Assembly (NCBI GenBank): GCA_021773035.1
Contig: JAJFKU010000002.1
Location: 43,135 to 107,134, forward strand
DNA from: Woeseiaceae bacterium
Lineage (GTDB): Bacteria; Pseudomonadota; Gammaproteobacteria; Steroidobacterales; Woeseiaceae
DNA: 64,000 nucleotides
Reading direction: 5' to 3'
In this document: positions 20,109-29,766 of the stretch, piece after piece
How positions within the stretch are numbered: position 1 is the first letter of the stretch
Layout: each line of letters begins with the position of its first letter
Position numbers and translations under genes: made by a program
The notes under the pieces: generated by a model
Databases searched by the model: none
The model's input: only the letters and a program-made list of their open reading frames with translations
What the model was told of the DNA's origin: nothing

Positions 20109-21781
20109 TGGGTGTCATCCTCTGTCGGGGAGCGCAAAACACCCACCGTCATGCGCCGCCGTTCAAACACGTCGGCCGCTACTTCCTGTAGTTGAGCGGT
20201 CGTGATGCCTGCAAGGTCGTCGGGCAATGAAAACGCCTGTTGGTAATCGCCGAAGAAAACCTCCGCCCTGCCCAGCGCCGCTGCCTTACCGTCAATTGTG
20301 GCGAGGCCGCGCCAGTAGTCGGCGATCATGATGTTGCGTGCTTTCTGCAGTTCCGCGTCCGTCACACCTTCGACAACAATACGCGAAAGCTCCTCCAGCA
20401 GACGCGCCTCGACGGCATCGGTATCGGCGCCCGGTGGCAAGGTAAGATAGAAGTACACGAGACCCGGGTCCAGCCCCTCCATCTGGAAGCCGCCGACACT
20501 CAGTGCGATCTCCTCCTGTTCCACGAACTGCTGGTGAAGACGTGATGAACTGCCGCCGACGAGAATGTTCAGCAAGACGCTCAGTGGCAGCGTTTCCGGG
20601 TCGGTAGCGCTACCGGCATGGAAGCTCATGTGAAACAGCGGTGTCGGCGCATCGACTTCAAGCAGAAAACGGCGCTCACCAAGCTGCTCCGGCTCCCGGG
20701 TAAGTATCGCCCGCGGTGCGGGCTGTGCAGGGATCGAGCCGAAGTAACTCTCGGCGAGCTCAAGAATCTGTTCTGCTGCTATGTCGCCCGTGAAGACCAT
20801 GGTGAGGTTGTTCGGCGCGTAGTAAGTGCGAAAATAAGACTCAAGGTCTTCCTGTGTCCAGTTTTCGATATCCGACGACCAGCCGATGACCGGAAACTGA
20901 TAGGGGTGGGCAATGAAAGCCGTTGCATTCATCTCCAGATACAGGCGACCAAAATTATCGTTGTCGTAACGCGCGCGGCGTTCTGAGTAGACAACGCCTC
21001 GCTCAGACTCAACCACCCCCGGATCGATCGCGAGATTCTCCAGCCGGTCCGCTTCGAGTTCGAAGATCGTCTCCAGTGCCGACTTTGGAAACCAGTCCTG
21101 ATACACGGTCAGGTCTTTCGACGTATAGGCGTTGTTCGCGCCGCCTGCGGCTTCCATCGTTTCGTCAAACTCGCCCTGCGCCCGCCGCGTGGTGCCGTTG
21201 AACATCATGTGCTCAAAAAAGTGTGACAGGCCGGTAATGCCGGGATACTCGTTGCGGCCACCGGCGCGCACGTAGTTGTACATGACGACGCTGGGTATGT
21301 CGTGATCCGGCCAGACGACGATGCGCAGCCCGTTATCGAGCGTATGCGCGCGTATTTCCTCCGGCACACCTTCCTTGTCCGGTTTTTCGTAGACCGGCGC
21401 AAGCAGTATCGGCTCGATAATCGCGGGAAACTCAAACTCAGGTAATAGCCGCTGGCCGATCAGGGCCAGTGCGCCGAGTACGGCGAGTACAGCGACGGCT
21501 GCGTTCAGCTTTTGTCCGGTCTTGAATACGATCGACTGCGTCTGATCGACGTCGAGCGACTTCTTCAGGCCGGCGGGCGTAATTTCATAAGCCCAGGCGA
21601 AGATCAGCGCCACCGGAAAACCGATTGCGAGGACCAGCAACACAAACTCATTCGCCCAGACGGGCGCACCGAGCCAGATCAGCGAACCGCCAACAACCCA
21701 GACGACTATCAGGCTGGCCAGGGCGTAAAGCAGCGCAACCTTCAGTACATTGCGCCGCCGGAGTTCAGAGAACAAAGACAT
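20105..21781 (-). CDS. M16-family zinc peptidase fused to an N-terminal three-helix membrane domain
   Basis: Active partner of the M16 pair. The zinc motif HFFEH is at residues 187-191, with downstream glutamates in VVESERGVVYSERR. Unusual N-terminus: residues 1-112 read MSLFSELRRRNVLKVALLYA..., with hydrophobic helices at about 15-35, 43-65 and 92-110 and the motif FAWAYEITPAGLKKSLDVD. This arrangement is familiar to me from membrane-anchored TPR/adenylate-cyclase-like proteins, not peptidases. Signal-peptide-led M16 proteins are the norm. ATG at 21781 (558 residues) begins exactly at this domain; a TTG at 21838 is a longer alternative. The peptidase part would face the periplasm if the three helices span once each. 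Confidence 0.9.
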   Translation of the reverse strand: MSLFSELRRRNVLKVALLYALASLIVVWVVGGSLIWLGAPVWANEFVLLVLAIGFPVALIFAWAYEITPAGLKKSLDVDQTQSIVFKTGQKLNAAVAVLAVLGALALIGQRLLPEFEFPAIIEPILLAPVYEKPDKEGVPEEIRAHTLDNGLRIVVWPDHDIPSVVMYNYVRAGGRNEYPGITGLSHFFEHMMFNGTTRRAQGEFDETMEAAGGANNAYTSKDLTVYQDWFPKSALETIFELEADRLENLAIDPGVVESERGVVYSERRARYDNDNFGRLYLEMNATAFIAHPYQFPVIGWSSDIENWTQEDLESYFRTYYAPNNLTMVFTGDIAAEQILELAESYFGSIPAQPAPRAILTREPEQLGERRFLLEVDAPTPLFHMSFHAGSATDPETLPLSVLLNILVGGSSSRLHQQFVEQEEIALSVGGFQMEGLDPGLVYFYLTLPPGADTDAVEARLLEELSRIVVEGVTDAELQKARNIMIADYWRGLATIDGKAAALGRAEVFFGDYQQAFSLPDDLAGITTAQLQEVAADVFERRRMTVGVLRSPTEDDTQ

Positions 21782-21859
21782 AGCTTGCCACAGTTTCTGC
21801 CGGGGCCCCCATGGTGGAGAAACCCGCGGATTTGTCAACCGTCGTCGGGGTTCCTGTGC

Positions 21860-23038
21860 TCAGCCCAGCAGACCTTCGCGGCGATAAAGCCTTACGCAAA
21901 GCCAGGTCAGCGCGCCGGCAATGGCCAGCGTGCTGCCGGCGGAGACGGCGATAAACAGCCCGTTGAGCGGCTCATTCTTGATCATGTCGACCAGAATCAG
22001 GTGCTGGCTCAGGGAGGGCACGAACATGAACTCGAGCTGCGGCCTGAGCGTCAGGATGCTGACCACAAGCACCGGCAGCGTCGGCGCAACCAGGACGACG
22101 CTGAGCCAGGTCTGCGCCTCCTTGTAGCTTTTCGTGAACGATGCGACCAGCGTCATCAGCGCCGCACCCAGCAAAACGAAGGGCAACAGCAACAGGAATG
22201 CAGCGGCAACCACACCCGGGTCGAAGTTCGGTGTCATTCCCAGCTGCTCGAGCGGCATGAACTTCAGCACCACGTAAAACGACAGCAGACTCAGCATTAA
22301 CGAAGCGGCCATGAATACGCAGGTCGCCATAATCTTGCCGAGAATCAACTGCCCCCGGGTAATCGGTAGCGAAAGCAGCGGTTCCAGCGAGCCACGCTCG
22401 CGTTCGCCGGCGGTCGTATCAATCGCCAGGTACATACCGCCCATCAGCAGGGCAAAAATAAAGAAGTAACTCATCATGCCCAGCAACATTGCGGAGCGGC
22501 CGCTGGGGGTCGAAACGTCAATCTCGTCAATGTTAATGGGTCGCAGCAGCATTGGGTTGACGCCGCGCGCCGACAAGCGCATGCCAGCCAGTTGCTGGTT
22601 ATAGGCATACAGCGCGCTGCGCGCACGCCGCGCTTCTTTCTCCCCCTGGGAGTTGGCCTCATCGGAAAACAGCTCAACTCTTGCGGGAATGGTGTCCGCC
22701 AGCTGCTCGCCGAAGTTCTCCGGAATCACCAGTACGACGTCATGTGCGCCGGTCCTGACCGCCTCGGCGGCTCCGTCGACATCCGCCGGACCGTCGATAA
22801 TGTCGATGTTTCGACTCTGCAGAAAACGAATCAGGTTCGGTGCGTGTTCCTGGCCGATAACCGGCAGGTCCATGCTGCTTTCGGCGTCATCGAGTGCCCG
22901 GTCTATCGACAGGTTGATCACGAAAGCGAACAGCACCGGACCGAAAATGGGGCCCATAATCAGCGCAGACGCGAGCGTACGGCGATCGCGAATATTGTCG
23001 ATGATCTCTTTGAAAAAAACGGTGAGCAGGGTTCGCAC
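21860..23038 (-). CDS. ABC-2 type transporter permease (NatB-like)
   Basis: Membrane subunit of an ABC exporter. One N-terminal helix (about residues 18-40), a long extracytoplasmic loop (about 45-180) containing VLVIPENFGEQLADTIPARVELFSD, then a bundle of five helices starting near GRSAMLLGMMSYFFIFALLMGG and the conserved TTAGERERGSLEPLLSLPITRGQLILGK motif. This layout matches NatB/YhgE-type permeases. The start overlaps the stop of the ATP-binding gene (shared base 23038), so they form one transporter. The substrate is unknown; NatAB homologues have been linked to Na+ or drug efflux, but the sequence does not decide this. Confidence 0.9.
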   Translation of the reverse strand: MRTLLTVFFKEIIDNIRDRRTLASALIMGPIFGPVLFAFVINLSIDRALDDAESSMDLPVIGQEHAPNLIRFLQSRNIDIIDGPADVDGAAEAVRTGAHDVVLVIPENFGEQLADTIPARVELFSDEANSQGEKEARRARSALYAYNQQLAGMRLSARGVNPMLLRPINIDEIDVSTPSGRSAMLLGMMSYFFIFALLMGGMYLAIDTTAGERERGSLEPLLSLPITRGQLILGKIMATCVFMAASLMLSLLSFYVVLKFMPLEQLGMTPNFDPGVVAAAFLLLLPFVLLGAALMTLVASFTKSYKEAQTWLSVVLVAPTLPVLVVSILTLRPQLEFMFVPSLSQHLILVDMIKNEPLNGLFIAVSAGSTLAIAGALTWLCVRLYRREGLLG

Positions 23039-23766
23039 TATTCGTCTCCCACCAGCTGTATCGCGGCAACGAAGGCCTCTTCGAGGTCGTCCTGTCCGGT
23101 ACGTTCACGAATGCCGTCAATCGAATCGTCAATGGCAACCTGGCCGTTCGCGATAATGCAGATGTCGTCGCACAGAGCGGCAACCTCCTGCATCACGTGC
23201 GAAGAAAACAACACACAGCGGCCCGCATCTTTCAGTTTCAGGATCAGGTGGCGCAAAGAGCGCGTGGCCATCACGTCAAGTCCGTTCGTTGGCTCGTCCA
23301 GAATGACATTCTGCGGATCATGGACCAGCGCGCGTGCGAGTGAGACCTTGGTTCGCTGACCCTGGGAAAAGCCCTTCGTGCGGCGGTCGGCGAACTCTTC
23401 TATCTCAAGCAGGCGAATGATGCTTGCAACGCGGTCATCGACCTCGCCATTATCGACACCGCAGAGTTTCGCGTAATAGGCCACGTTTTCACGCGCGCTC
23501 AGATGCGGATACAGGCCGGCACCGTGCGGCAGAGCACCGATTTTTTGCCGCGCCGCGAGGCTATCGGTCACAACGTCCGAGCCGTCGATCTCCGCAGAGC
23601 CCCGATCGGGTTTCAGCACGGTGTATAACACGCGCAGGGTCGTCGATTTGCCGGCACCGTTGGGGCCGAGCAGGCCGGTAATCTTGCCGTCCGGCGCCGT
23701 AAAGCTGACGCCGCGAACCGCGTGCACTTTGCCGAAGGACTTATGAATGCTGTCGACGGCGATCAT
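23038..23766 (-). CDS. ABC transporter ATP-binding protein (NatA-like)
   Basis: Cytoplasmic ATPase of the ABC-2 exporter. Walker A LLGPNGAGKSTTLRVL near residue 33, Q-loop region IGALPHGAGLYPHLSARENV, signature FSQGQRTKVSLARAL, Walker B NVILDEPTNGLDVMA, and the H-loop Ser-Ser-His in VLFSSHVMQEV. 242 residues. It overlaps the upstream hydrolase gene by 4 bp and touches the permease gene downstream, so hydrolase, ATPase and permease are likely translated from one mRNA. Confidence 0.94.
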   Translation of the reverse strand: MIAVDSIHKSFGKVHAVRGVSFTAPDGKITGLLGPNGAGKSTTLRVLYTVLKPDRGSAEIDGSDVVTDSLAARQKIGALPHGAGLYPHLSARENVAYYAKLCGVDNGEVDDRVASIIRLLEIEEFADRRTKGFSQGQRTKVSLARALVHDPQNVILDEPTNGLDVMATRSLRHLILKLKDAGRCVLFSSHVMQEVAALCDDICIIANGQVAIDDSIDGIRERTGQDDLEEAFVAAIQLVGDE

Positions 23767-25217
23767 GGGTTGGGGCCTGAAAAGTCGAGAAAAAACGGCA
23801 TGACGAAACTGCGCTCCAGGCAGGCAGTGTCCAGCCCGGCCGGGTCGGCGCTATCGATAAAGTCGGCGACCACTCGCGGTGTGCAGCCAACACTGATCTG
23901 ACCGTGCCCCTGATCTGCGCCGACGAGGTGCTTCGCATTGCCGAGATCGACAGCGGCCAGGTCCGCGTAGCGCGGCGGGGTAATGGGATCGGCATCGCCG
24001 GACAACAGCAGTACCGGTAAATCGGTGGCCAACGGTACCTTAAATTCATCGTCTATGGGTCCGGCCGGCCAGACGGAACAGATGGCCTTCAGGGCCTCGA
24101 GCTGCACCGCTCCCATGTAACTCGCTTCCAGGCCATCGTAGTCGATCTCCGCCACGTCATAGAACGGTATGTCCTCGGTGCACACCACCGCATTGTGCAT
24201 ACCCAGCGCCAGCGATTCGTTCATGGCGATCATCGTCATCATGAATTGCGACCCCAGCGGCACGAAATTACCGTCGCCGGCTTCGCTGATCAGCAGCGGC
24301 ATCAGGGCAATCGAGTTCGGATGGTAAGCGAGCAGCCGGATACCGGCAGCAAGTTCCCCGGCGCCAAAGCGGACCTCTTCAGGACGGCCGCTGCTCGGGT
24401 TTGGGATGTCGATCGTGACAGGTGCTTCTTTGAGCTCCCCGACAATGCGGGCGAAGTCCGCAGTCACGTCGGGAAAACGTGTATTGCAGGCTTCGTCCTC
24501 GACACAGCGGGCCAGAATTCGGTCCACGGCCCGCTGGCTTTCGGTGGCAATCTCCGGACCCAGTGAGAGCTGCGGCGGTACGACACCGTCGATGACCACG
24601 GTTCGTGTCGACTCCGGGTAGCGACGCGCGAAGTGCTGCGCAACGCGACTGCCGTAGGACACGCCGTACAGGTTAAGTGACGGATAGGCCAGGGCCTCGC
24701 GAACGGCCTCGATGTCAGCGACAGCAATGCTGGTCGTGAAAAAGCGCGGATCATGCGGCAGCTGTTCGAGGCAACGCTCGGTGTATTCGATCGTCAACGT
24801 CGTGGAGTACTCGCCACCGATCAGGTCTTCTTCGAATTCACAACGCATAGTTGCCGACTCGCCCGTGCCGCGCTGGTCGATGAGCAGAATGTCCCGGTTC
24901 CGTCGTACGTCTTCGAATGCCCAGGAATAAGCGGTGTAAAACTCGACCGTCCCCTGTCCGGGACCGCCGGCTATGGGCACGAAGGGGTCCGGTTCCGGCG
25001 TCAGGTTAAGCGCCGGGACAACCGCGATGCGCAGCTCGATCTCGCCCGGCTCACTGCCGGTCGGGTCGAGCGGGCGCCGCATGGTGGCGCATCGCGCCTT
25101 CATGCTGGGTGCGCCGGGGCCGGCGCTGATGCGGCAGTCCTCAAGCGTCAGAGACTCTGCCGCGGACGCGTTCGCCCCGGTCAGTAGGAGCAGGAAAAAC
25201 AACGAATAGCGAAGCAT
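23763..25217 (-). CDS. Secreted alpha/beta-hydrolase, TAP-like (tripeptidyl/prolyl aminopeptidase type)
   Basis: Signal peptide MLRYSLFFLLLLTGANASA, then an alpha/beta-hydrolase fold: PIAGGPGQGT oxyanion region, ILLIDQRGTGES, nucleophile elbow LYGVSYGSRVAQ (Ser near residue 205), acid LLLSGDADPITPP, and His in ADQGHGQISVGC. The C-terminal TAP-like extension is present. Several cysteine pairs suit a periplasmic enzyme. Family members remove N-terminal residues or tripeptides. First gene of a block with the ABC-2 transporter, divergent from mnmG. The exact peptide specificity is not visible. Confidence 0.88.
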   Translation of the reverse strand: MLRYSLFFLLLLTGANASAAESLTLEDCRISAGPGAPSMKARCATMRRPLDPTGSEPGEIELRIAVVPALNLTPEPDPFVPIAGGPGQGTVEFYTAYSWAFEDVRRNRDILLIDQRGTGESATMRCEFEEDLIGGEYSTTLTIEYTERCLEQLPHDPRFFTTSIAVADIEAVREALAYPSLNLYGVSYGSRVAQHFARRYPESTRTVVIDGVVPPQLSLGPEIATESQRAVDRILARCVEDEACNTRFPDVTADFARIVGELKEAPVTIDIPNPSSGRPEEVRFGAGELAAGIRLLAYHPNSIALMPLLISEAGDGNFVPLGSQFMMTMIAMNESLALGMHNAVVCTEDIPFYDVAEIDYDGLEASYMGAVQLEALKAICSVWPAGPIDDEFKVPLATDLPVLLLSGDADPITPPRYADLAAVDLGNAKHLVGADQGHGQISVGCTPRVVADFIDSADPAGLDTACLERSFVMPFFLDFSGPNP

Positions 25218-25319
25218 CTGTGACCCGGGCCGTAAGACAGCCGGCTATCTTGGACAACGGGCGACAAATAGTAAAGAATGCGCGACCCTGATTGTTTACT
25301 TTTTAACCACATCAAGACC

Positions 25320-27239
25320 ATGAACGAAGCGTTCGATGTAATCGTGATCGGCGGCGGACATGCCGGCACCGAGGCCTCCCTGGCAGCGGCGCGCGCGGGT
25401 GCCCGAACACTGCTGATTACGCAGAACATCGCGACGCTCGGTCAAATGAGCTGCAACCCGGCAATTGGTGGCATTGGCAAGGGCCACCTGACCCGCGAAA
25501 TCGATGCACTGGGCGGTGCGATGGCGCAGGCAATCGATAAGGCAGGCATACAGTTTCGAACGCTGAATGCGAGCAAGGGCCCGGCGGTACGGGCGACACG
25601 TGCGCAGGCTGACCGGCAGCTCTATCGCCACGCGGTACGCGGCATGATAGAGAACCAGCCCGGGCTGTCGGTTTTCCAGCAGTCGGTTGAAGACCTCATC
25701 ATCGACGGCGATCGCGTGACTGGTGTGGTGACCGGGGAGGATCTCAGGTTTTTCGCGAAGACCGTCATCCTGACGGTCGGTACCTTTCTGGCCGGCCGCA
25801 TCCTTATTGGCCGCACGGAAAAGGCCGGTGGGCGCGCGGGCGATGCACCGTCCAACAAATTGGCGCAGCGCTTGCGAGAGCTACCGTTCAGGGTTGCACG
25901 CCTGAAGACCGGCACGCCGCCGCGCCTCGATGGCAAGACGCTGAACTACGAGCTCATGCTCGAACAGCCCGGCGATACCCCGATGCCGGTATTCTCCTTT
26001 CTCGGCAGACGCAGCGATCACCCGCAGCAGATCTCCTGCCACATCACGAAGACGACCGAAGAGACCCACGATATTATTCGTGCCGCCCTTGGCGAGTCGC
26101 CGATGTATTCGGGAATGATCGAAGGTGTAGGGCCACGTTACTGTCCATCCGTCGAAGACAAGGTGGTACGTTTCGCGGACAAGGAGTCGCACCAGATTTT
26201 CGTCGAGCCCGAGGGCCTCAATACGAACGAGGTCTACCCGAACGGTATCTCGACGAGCCTGCCCTATGAGACGCAGCTACGCTTTGTTCGCTCGATCATC
26301 GGTTTTGAACAAGCGCATATCATGCAGCCCGGATATGCCATTGAGTACGACTACTTCGATCCACGCGACCTGAAGCCGACGCTGGAAACCAGGCACGTCG
26401 GCGGCCTGTATTTTGCCGGACAGATAAACGGCACGACCGGTTACGAGGAAGCCGGTGCACAGGGCCTGCTTGCCGGCATAAACGCCGCGCGGCAGTCGCA
26501 GCAGCGCGAAGAGTGGTTTCCGGAACGTCATGAGGCATACATCGGTGTCCTGGTCGATGATCTGATTACCCGGGGCGTCAGTGAGCCCTATCGTATGTTT
26601 ACGAGTCGTGCCGAATACCGCCTGACGCTGCGGGAGGACAATGCGGACGATCGTCTGACGGCGAAAGGCCGGGCGCTCGGCCTGGTCGATGACGAGCGTT
26701 GGACCGTTTACACGGCAAAGCGCGAAGCCGTTCTCAAAGAGCGGGCGCGCCTCGAAGGTATCGTTTTACAGCCCGGCAAACTGACCGACAGCGATACGAC
26801 CCTGATTGGCAAAGCACTGACTCGTGAGTGTACGGCGGCGGAGTTGCTGCGTCGGCCCGAGCTGGACTATGCGGCGCTCACCGCTATTTCGCTGGTCGGT
26901 GTGTCAGATACCAGCGAGCTCGACACTGACGAGCAGCGCGAACAGGTTGAGTTGCAGCTCGAAGTGCAGGCGAAATACTCCGGTTACATAGAGCGGCAGG
27001 AACGGGAGATCGCGAAGCAGGCAAAGCAGGAGTCGCTGCGCTTACCGGAAGACATCGACTATGCGCTCGTCGACGGCCTTTCGAACGAAGCCCGGCAGCG
27101 TCTGCTGGCGGTGCGCCCGGTAACGCTCGGCCAGGCATCGCGCCTCGAAGGCATGACGCCCTCGGCAGTCTCCTTGTTGCTGATTCATTTAAAGAAACGG
27201 CAACAGCTGCGTTTAAGTGAAGCAGTCGGGGAAAATTGA
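25320..27239 (+). CDS. mnmG: tRNA uridine 5-carboxymethylaminomethyl modification enzyme MnmG
   Basis: FAD enzyme acting with MnmE in tRNA wobble-uridine modification. FAD-binding [14 protein letters not shown] at residues 7-20, [30 protein letters not shown], the double Cys-free substrate region [34 protein letters not shown], and the C-terminal helical domain with [26 protein letters not shown] at 25320 gives 639 residues; an upstream in-frame ATG at 25278 adds unrelated residues. It ends 25 bp before oppA, so read-through into the opp genes is likely. Separation from mnmE is unusual. Confidence 0.97.
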   Translation: MNEAFDVIVIGGGHAGTEASLAAARAGARTLLITQNIATLGQMSCNPAIGGIGKGHLTREIDALGGAMAQAIDKAGIQFRTLNASKGPAVRATRAQADRQLYRHAVRGMIENQPGLSVFQQSVEDLIIDGDRVTGVVTGEDLRFFAKTVILTVGTFLAGRILIGRTEKAGGRAGDAPSNKLAQRLRELPFRVARLKTGTPPRLDGKTLNYELMLEQPGDTPMPVFSFLGRRSDHPQQISCHITKTTEETHDIIRAALGESPMYSGMIEGVGPRYCPSVEDKVVRFADKESHQIFVEPEGLNTNEVYPNGISTSLPYETQLRFVRSIIGFEQAHIMQPGYAIEYDYFDPRDLKPTLETRHVGGLYFAGQINGTTGYEEAGAQGLLAGINAARQSQQREEWFPERHEAYIGVLVDDLITRGVSEPYRMFTSRAEYRLTLREDNADDRLTAKGRALGLVDDERWTVYTAKREAVLKERARLEGIVLQPGKLTDSDTTLIGKALTRECTAAELLRRPELDYAALTAISLVGVSDTSELDTDEQREQVELQLEVQAKYSGYIERQEREIAKQAKQESLRLPEDIDYALVDGLSNEARQRLLAVRPVTLGQASRLEGMTPSAVSLLLIHLKKRQQLRLSEAVGEN

Positions 27240-27264
27240 AGGCCCCGTCAGGTATGCTCTCTGC

Positions 27265-28824
27265 ATGAAACCGATTCGACTTTGGCTGTTGCTCAGCGCC
27301 TTCCTGGCGCTTGCTGCCTGTGGCAACTCAAATGACGCGGGTCAATCCTCGTCCGTTCTCAATCGCGGCCTGGTCACCGAACCCGAAACGCTCGATGTGC
27401 ACAAGGCGCGCAGCCTTCAGGCGGCGGCAGTCCAGCGCGATATCGGCGAAGGCCTGGTCGGCTATTCGGCAAGCGGTGAATTGGCGGCCGCTGCCGCAGA
27501 GCGCTGGGAAGTTTCTGACGACGGGCTGATCTATACTTTCCACCTGCGGCGCGACGCCAGGTGGTCTAACGGCGACTCCGTAACAGCGGGACATTTCGTG
27601 TTTGCGGTACAGCGCCTGGTCGATCCGGCGACAGCCGCTTTTTATGCGCAGTTCCTGAGCGACGTCGCTGAAATTGAAGCCGTCGATGATCACACCTTGA
27701 GAGTTGAGCTGAAACGGGTCACGCCCTACTTGCTCAAGCTGCTGACGCACCCGGCAACGTTTCCCGTGCATCCCGGCTCGCTGGCGGAGCACGGCGACAG
27801 CTTCGCCAGACCGGGCAGGCTGTTATCCAACGGCGCCTATGTCCTGGCGGAATGGATACCCGGGTCCGTTCTGATCCTGACGCGCAACGAACACTACTGG
27901 AACAACGAAAATACGGCGATCGACGAGGTTCGCCATCACATCATTACTCAGGAAACGACCGAACTGGCGCGCTATCGGACCGGCGAGATCGATATTACCG
28001 ACTCGGTCCCGCCGGACAGTTTCCCGCAAGTGAAAAAGGAGCTTGGCGATCAGCTGCACGTTTCGCCACAACTGAATATTTATTACTACGGTTATAACCT
28101 GACGCAGCCGCCGTTCAGGGACAGTCCGGAGCTTAGACAGGCATTGTCGATGGCCATCGATCGTGAGCAGCTCGTGGAAAAAGTCATGGGCCGTGGCGAA
28201 ACGGCGGCCTACAGCTGGGTGCCGCCGGGCGTGGATAATTACACACCAACGGTATTCAGCTACGCGTCACTGACACAGGAAGAACGCAACAAGATTGCGC
28301 AAAGCCTCTATCGGGAGGCCGGGTACAGCGAAGAGCAGCCGCTGCAGCTTGAGCTGCGCTACAACACCAACGATACACACCGCCGTGTCGCCGTCGCCGT
28401 GCAGTCGATGTGGCGTGAGGTTCTGGGCGCCGAGGTGACGCTGATCAACGAGGAGTTCCAGGTGTTGCTGGCGAACATGCGGGCTCGGCAGGTGACCCAG
28501 GTCTTTCGTGCCAGCTGGATCGGCGACTACAACGATGCGCACACGTTCCTGAGCATATTGCAGTCCGACAACGAGGCGAATACCCCGGGTTACAGCAATG
28601 CCGAATATGATGCGCTGATGCGGCAGGCGGCGGAACAGACCGACCTTGACAGACGTCGCCTTTATCTCGAGGAAGCCGAGCGCGTTATGCTCGCCGATCA
28701 CCCGGCCATCCCCATTTACTTCTATGTCAGCAAGCACCTGGTGAGCCCACAGGTCGAAGGCTGGCGCGACAACGTTCTCGATTATCATTACTCTCAGCAT
28801 CTGAGTCTTAAAGCGGCCGAATAG
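27265..28824 (+). CDS. oppA: Oligopeptide ABC transporter substrate-binding lipoprotein
   Basis: Periplasmic peptide receptor for the adjacent permease (SBP family 5). Lipoprotein signal MKPIRLWLLLSAFLALAACGNS with lipobox LAAC. It then has the family start LNRGLVTEPETLDVHKARSLQAAAVQRDIGEGL, the TFHLRRDARWSNGD motif, and LRQALSMAIDREQLVEKVM near residue 290. ATG at 27265 (519 residues) is preferred because it begins the signal sequence. First gene of oppA-B-C-DF, 25 bp after mnmG. Peptide versus murein-peptide specificity cannot be read from sequence. Confidence 0.93.
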   Translation: MKPIRLWLLLSAFLALAACGNSNDAGQSSSVLNRGLVTEPETLDVHKARSLQAAAVQRDIGEGLVGYSASGELAAAAAERWEVSDDGLIYTFHLRRDARWSNGDSVTAGHFVFAVQRLVDPATAAFYAQFLSDVAEIEAVDDHTLRVELKRVTPYLLKLLTHPATFPVHPGSLAEHGDSFARPGRLLSNGAYVLAEWIPGSVLILTRNEHYWNNENTAIDEVRHHIITQETTELARYRTGEIDITDSVPPDSFPQVKKELGDQLHVSPQLNIYYYGYNLTQPPFRDSPELRQALSMAIDREQLVEKVMGRGETAAYSWVPPGVDNYTPTVFSYASLTQEERNKIAQSLYREAGYSEEQPLQLELRYNTNDTHRRVAVAVQSMWREVLGAEVTLINEEFQVLLANMRARQVTQVFRASWIGDYNDAHTFLSILQSDNEANTPGYSNAEYDALMRQAAEQTDLDRRRLYLEEAERVMLADHPAIPIYFYVSKHLVSPQVEGWRDNVLDYHYSQHLSLKAAE

Positions 28825-28842
28825 CCGCGCGGGAACACGCTC

Positions 28843-29766
28843 TTGTTGCGATACACGTTGCTCCGACTGCTGGGGGCAATACCAACCTTGCTGTTGGTGA
28901 TCGTCCTGGCCTTCTTGATGGTGCATGCGGCGCCGGGTGGCCCGTTTGACGATGAGCGGGCGCTGCCTGCGGAGGTCGCCGAGAAGATCGAGGAGGCCTA
29001 TCATCTCGATGAACCGCTGCCGCAGCAATTTATGCGCTATCTGTCCGGCCTGGTTCGAGGCGACCTTGGGCCGTCGTATGGGTATCGAGACCGCACGGTG
29101 GACGAGGTCATTGGTTTCGGGTTTCCGGTCTCCCTGCAGCTCGGCGCTCTTGCCATGTTGCTGGCGCTGGTCGTCGGTGTCGGCTGTGGAACCGTTGCGG
29201 CCCTGAGACAGGACTCATTGCTTGATCGCGCCGTAATGGCCTTCGCCATGACGGGCATCTCAATACCGGTATTCGTCGTTGCACCGGTGCTGGTGTTGCT
29301 GCTCGCCGTAAAGCTGCAGTGGTTGCCGGCTGGCTGGAGCGGTGAAACCGGGGCGGCCCGGTACTTTCTGCCCGTGATAACGCTGGCGCTGCCGCAAATC
29401 GCCTATATTGCCCGGCTGACACGCGCGAGCATGATCGACGTTCTGAGCAGTGACTTCATTCGCACGGCGCGTGCGCAGGGCCTTGGCACGAAGGCGATTA
29501 TTCGACATCACGCGCTGAAACCCGCGATGCTGCCGGTGCTTTCCTACATGGGTCCGGCGATCGCCGCAATACTTACCGGTTCCGTTGTTGTCGAAGAGGT
29601 GTTTGGCATACCCGGGCTCGGGCAGTTCTTTGTGCGTGCTGCGCTCAATCGCGACTACACGCTGGTACTCGGTATCGTCATTTTCTACGCGGCGCTGATC
29701 ATCCTGCTGAACCTGATAGTCGACATCCTGTATGGCGTCATCGACCCCCGGGTTCGCCAACGGTGA
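28843..29766 (+). CDS. oppB: Oligopeptide ABC transporter permease OppB
   Basis: Inner-membrane permease with six predicted helices, 307 residues. N-terminal MLRYTLLRLLGAIPTLLLVIVLAFLMVHAAPGGPFD is typical of OppB/DppB, and the EAA loop reads DFIRTARAQGLGTKAIIRHHALKPAMLPVLS. It starts with TTG at 28843, 18 bp after the oppA stop. Its stop overlaps the oppC start by 4 bp. Partner of OppC in the channel. Confidence 0.94.
   Translation: MLRYTLLRLLGAIPTLLLVIVLAFLMVHAAPGGPFDDERALPAEVAEKIEEAYHLDEPLPQQFMRYLSGLVRGDLGPSYGYRDRTVDEVIGFGFPVSLQLGALAMLLALVVGVGCGTVAALRQDSLLDRAVMAFAMTGISIPVFVVAPVLVLLLAVKLQWLPAGWSGETGAARYFLPVITLALPQIAYIARLTRASMIDVLSSDFIRTARAQGLGTKAIIRHHALKPAMLPVLSYMGPAIAAILTGSVVVEEVFGIPGLGQFFVRAALNRDYTLVLGIVIFYAALIILLNLIVDILYGVIDPRVRQR

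Noticed and set aside
21512..22300. A 262-codon plus-strand frame across the M16 and ABC-2 genes
   Set aside because: Very rich in Gln/Arg/His, spans two real genes on the other strand and their gap; no start signal.
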